Assembly (NCBI RefSeq): GCF_000317205.1 | Contig: NZ_AJLK01000073.1 | Location: 83,507 to 147,506, forward strand | Source of the DNA: Fischerella muscicola PCC 7414 | Lineage (GTDB): Bacteria; Cyanobacteriota; Cyanobacteriia; Cyanobacteriales; Nostocaceae | Direction: 5' to 3' | Length of the DNA stretch: 64,000 nucleotides | Part shown: piece by piece, positions 63,676-64,000 of the stretch | Position numbering within the stretch: the first letter of the stretch is position 1 | How the letters are laid out: every line of letters begins with the position of its first letter | Translations under genes and position numbers: made by a program | The notes under the pieces: generated by a model | What the model was told of the DNA's origin: nothing | The model's input: the letters and a program-made list of their open reading frames with translations, nothing else | Databases searched by the model: none

Positions 63676-64000
63676 AAACCCATATTTATCAAATCTCTCT
63701 CTGGCTTGATCACCTTTCCCCAAGCCAGAACTATAATCTAATTAGTTCAGTAACAAAAATTAAATTTATTACATTTATAAACTTGCATTTTTACTGTTTT
63801 GAAAATGGGTGTGGGGGTGTAAGGGTGTAGGAAGATTAATATTTTCATACACTCGTTGTGGGATTTTCTTTTGATTGGCTGTCTTAAAAATACGGAACTC
63901 TTAACAGGGAATAGAGAAATAAATATTTTATGCCTTTGTTGTAGGCTTTCCCCCGTGGGGATTTGGCTTGGTAGTAAAGATAATTAATTTAAATTAAAAG

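Overview
The window looks like chromosome from a filamentous, probably heterocyst-forming cyanobacterium (order Nostocales). The evidence is the very frequent GCGATCGC (HIP1) octamers, many short tandem repeats between genes (TTGTTGG, GGGTAAT, CAACCA and CCCTTGTC types), and genes typical of cyanobacteria: rpaB, a flavodiiron flv3-flv1 pair, a CCB-type cytochrome b6f assembly factor, DUF3285, and serine/threonine kinases with WD40 repeats. I cannot name the species. I see no rRNA or tRNA genes, no CRISPR array and no intact insertion sequence or prophage.

Layout. 1-6 kb: the 5' part of recG (minus strand, running off the left edge), a hypothetical gene, a broken ECF sigma gene, then the rpsB-tsf operon with a clear terminator and a family 2 glycosyltransferase. 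6-12.4 kb: a PhoX-type alkaline phosphatase with two candidate Pho-box arrays upstream, a tiny basic protein gene flanked by a MITE-like element, a NUDIX hydrolase, an alpha/beta hydrolase and coaX. 12.4-24 kb: flv3-flv1 behind a textbook NtcA promoter, a pseudo-orthocaspase, sat, alr, a hypothetical protein, a lipoprotein and a methyltransferase. 24-31 kb: a GT39 membrane glycosyltransferase, a STAND-type NTPase with 12 TPRs, a DUF1636 protein under a cobalamin riboswitch, and a GatD-like amidotransferase. 31-36 kb: a plus-strand series prfB (with its programmed frameshift), DUF3285, ybeY, dgkA, trpG and an MBL-fold protein.

36-46 kb: DUF456, a CCB-type protein, rpaB, radA, a trypsin-like protease with TPRs, a Uma2 protein and an FHA-FHA-ABC transporter fusion. 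46-56 kb: a signalling-rich block with a PhnD-like lipoprotein, a serine/threonine kinase, two tandem heme-binding DUF3365-HAMP membrane proteins with no output domain, a kinase with a seven-blade WD40 propeller, an SDH-family ClpP-fold membrane protease and a peptidoglycan-binding protein. 56-64 kb: a membrane protein with a voltage-sensor-like segment, then the translation and transcription operon rimP-nusA-ylxR-infB with structured leaders ahead of rimP and infB.

The most distinctive themes are (i) low-complexity intergenic repeats that also occur in frame inside recG, coaX and a GT39 gene, (ii) readable regulatory sites (NtcA, Pho boxes, B12 riboswitch, leader hairpins), and (iii) the kinase / heme-sensor cluster at 46-54 kb. 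No wholly new system could be demonstrated from sequence alone. The kinase / heme-sensor cluster is the best candidate for an undescribed signalling module.
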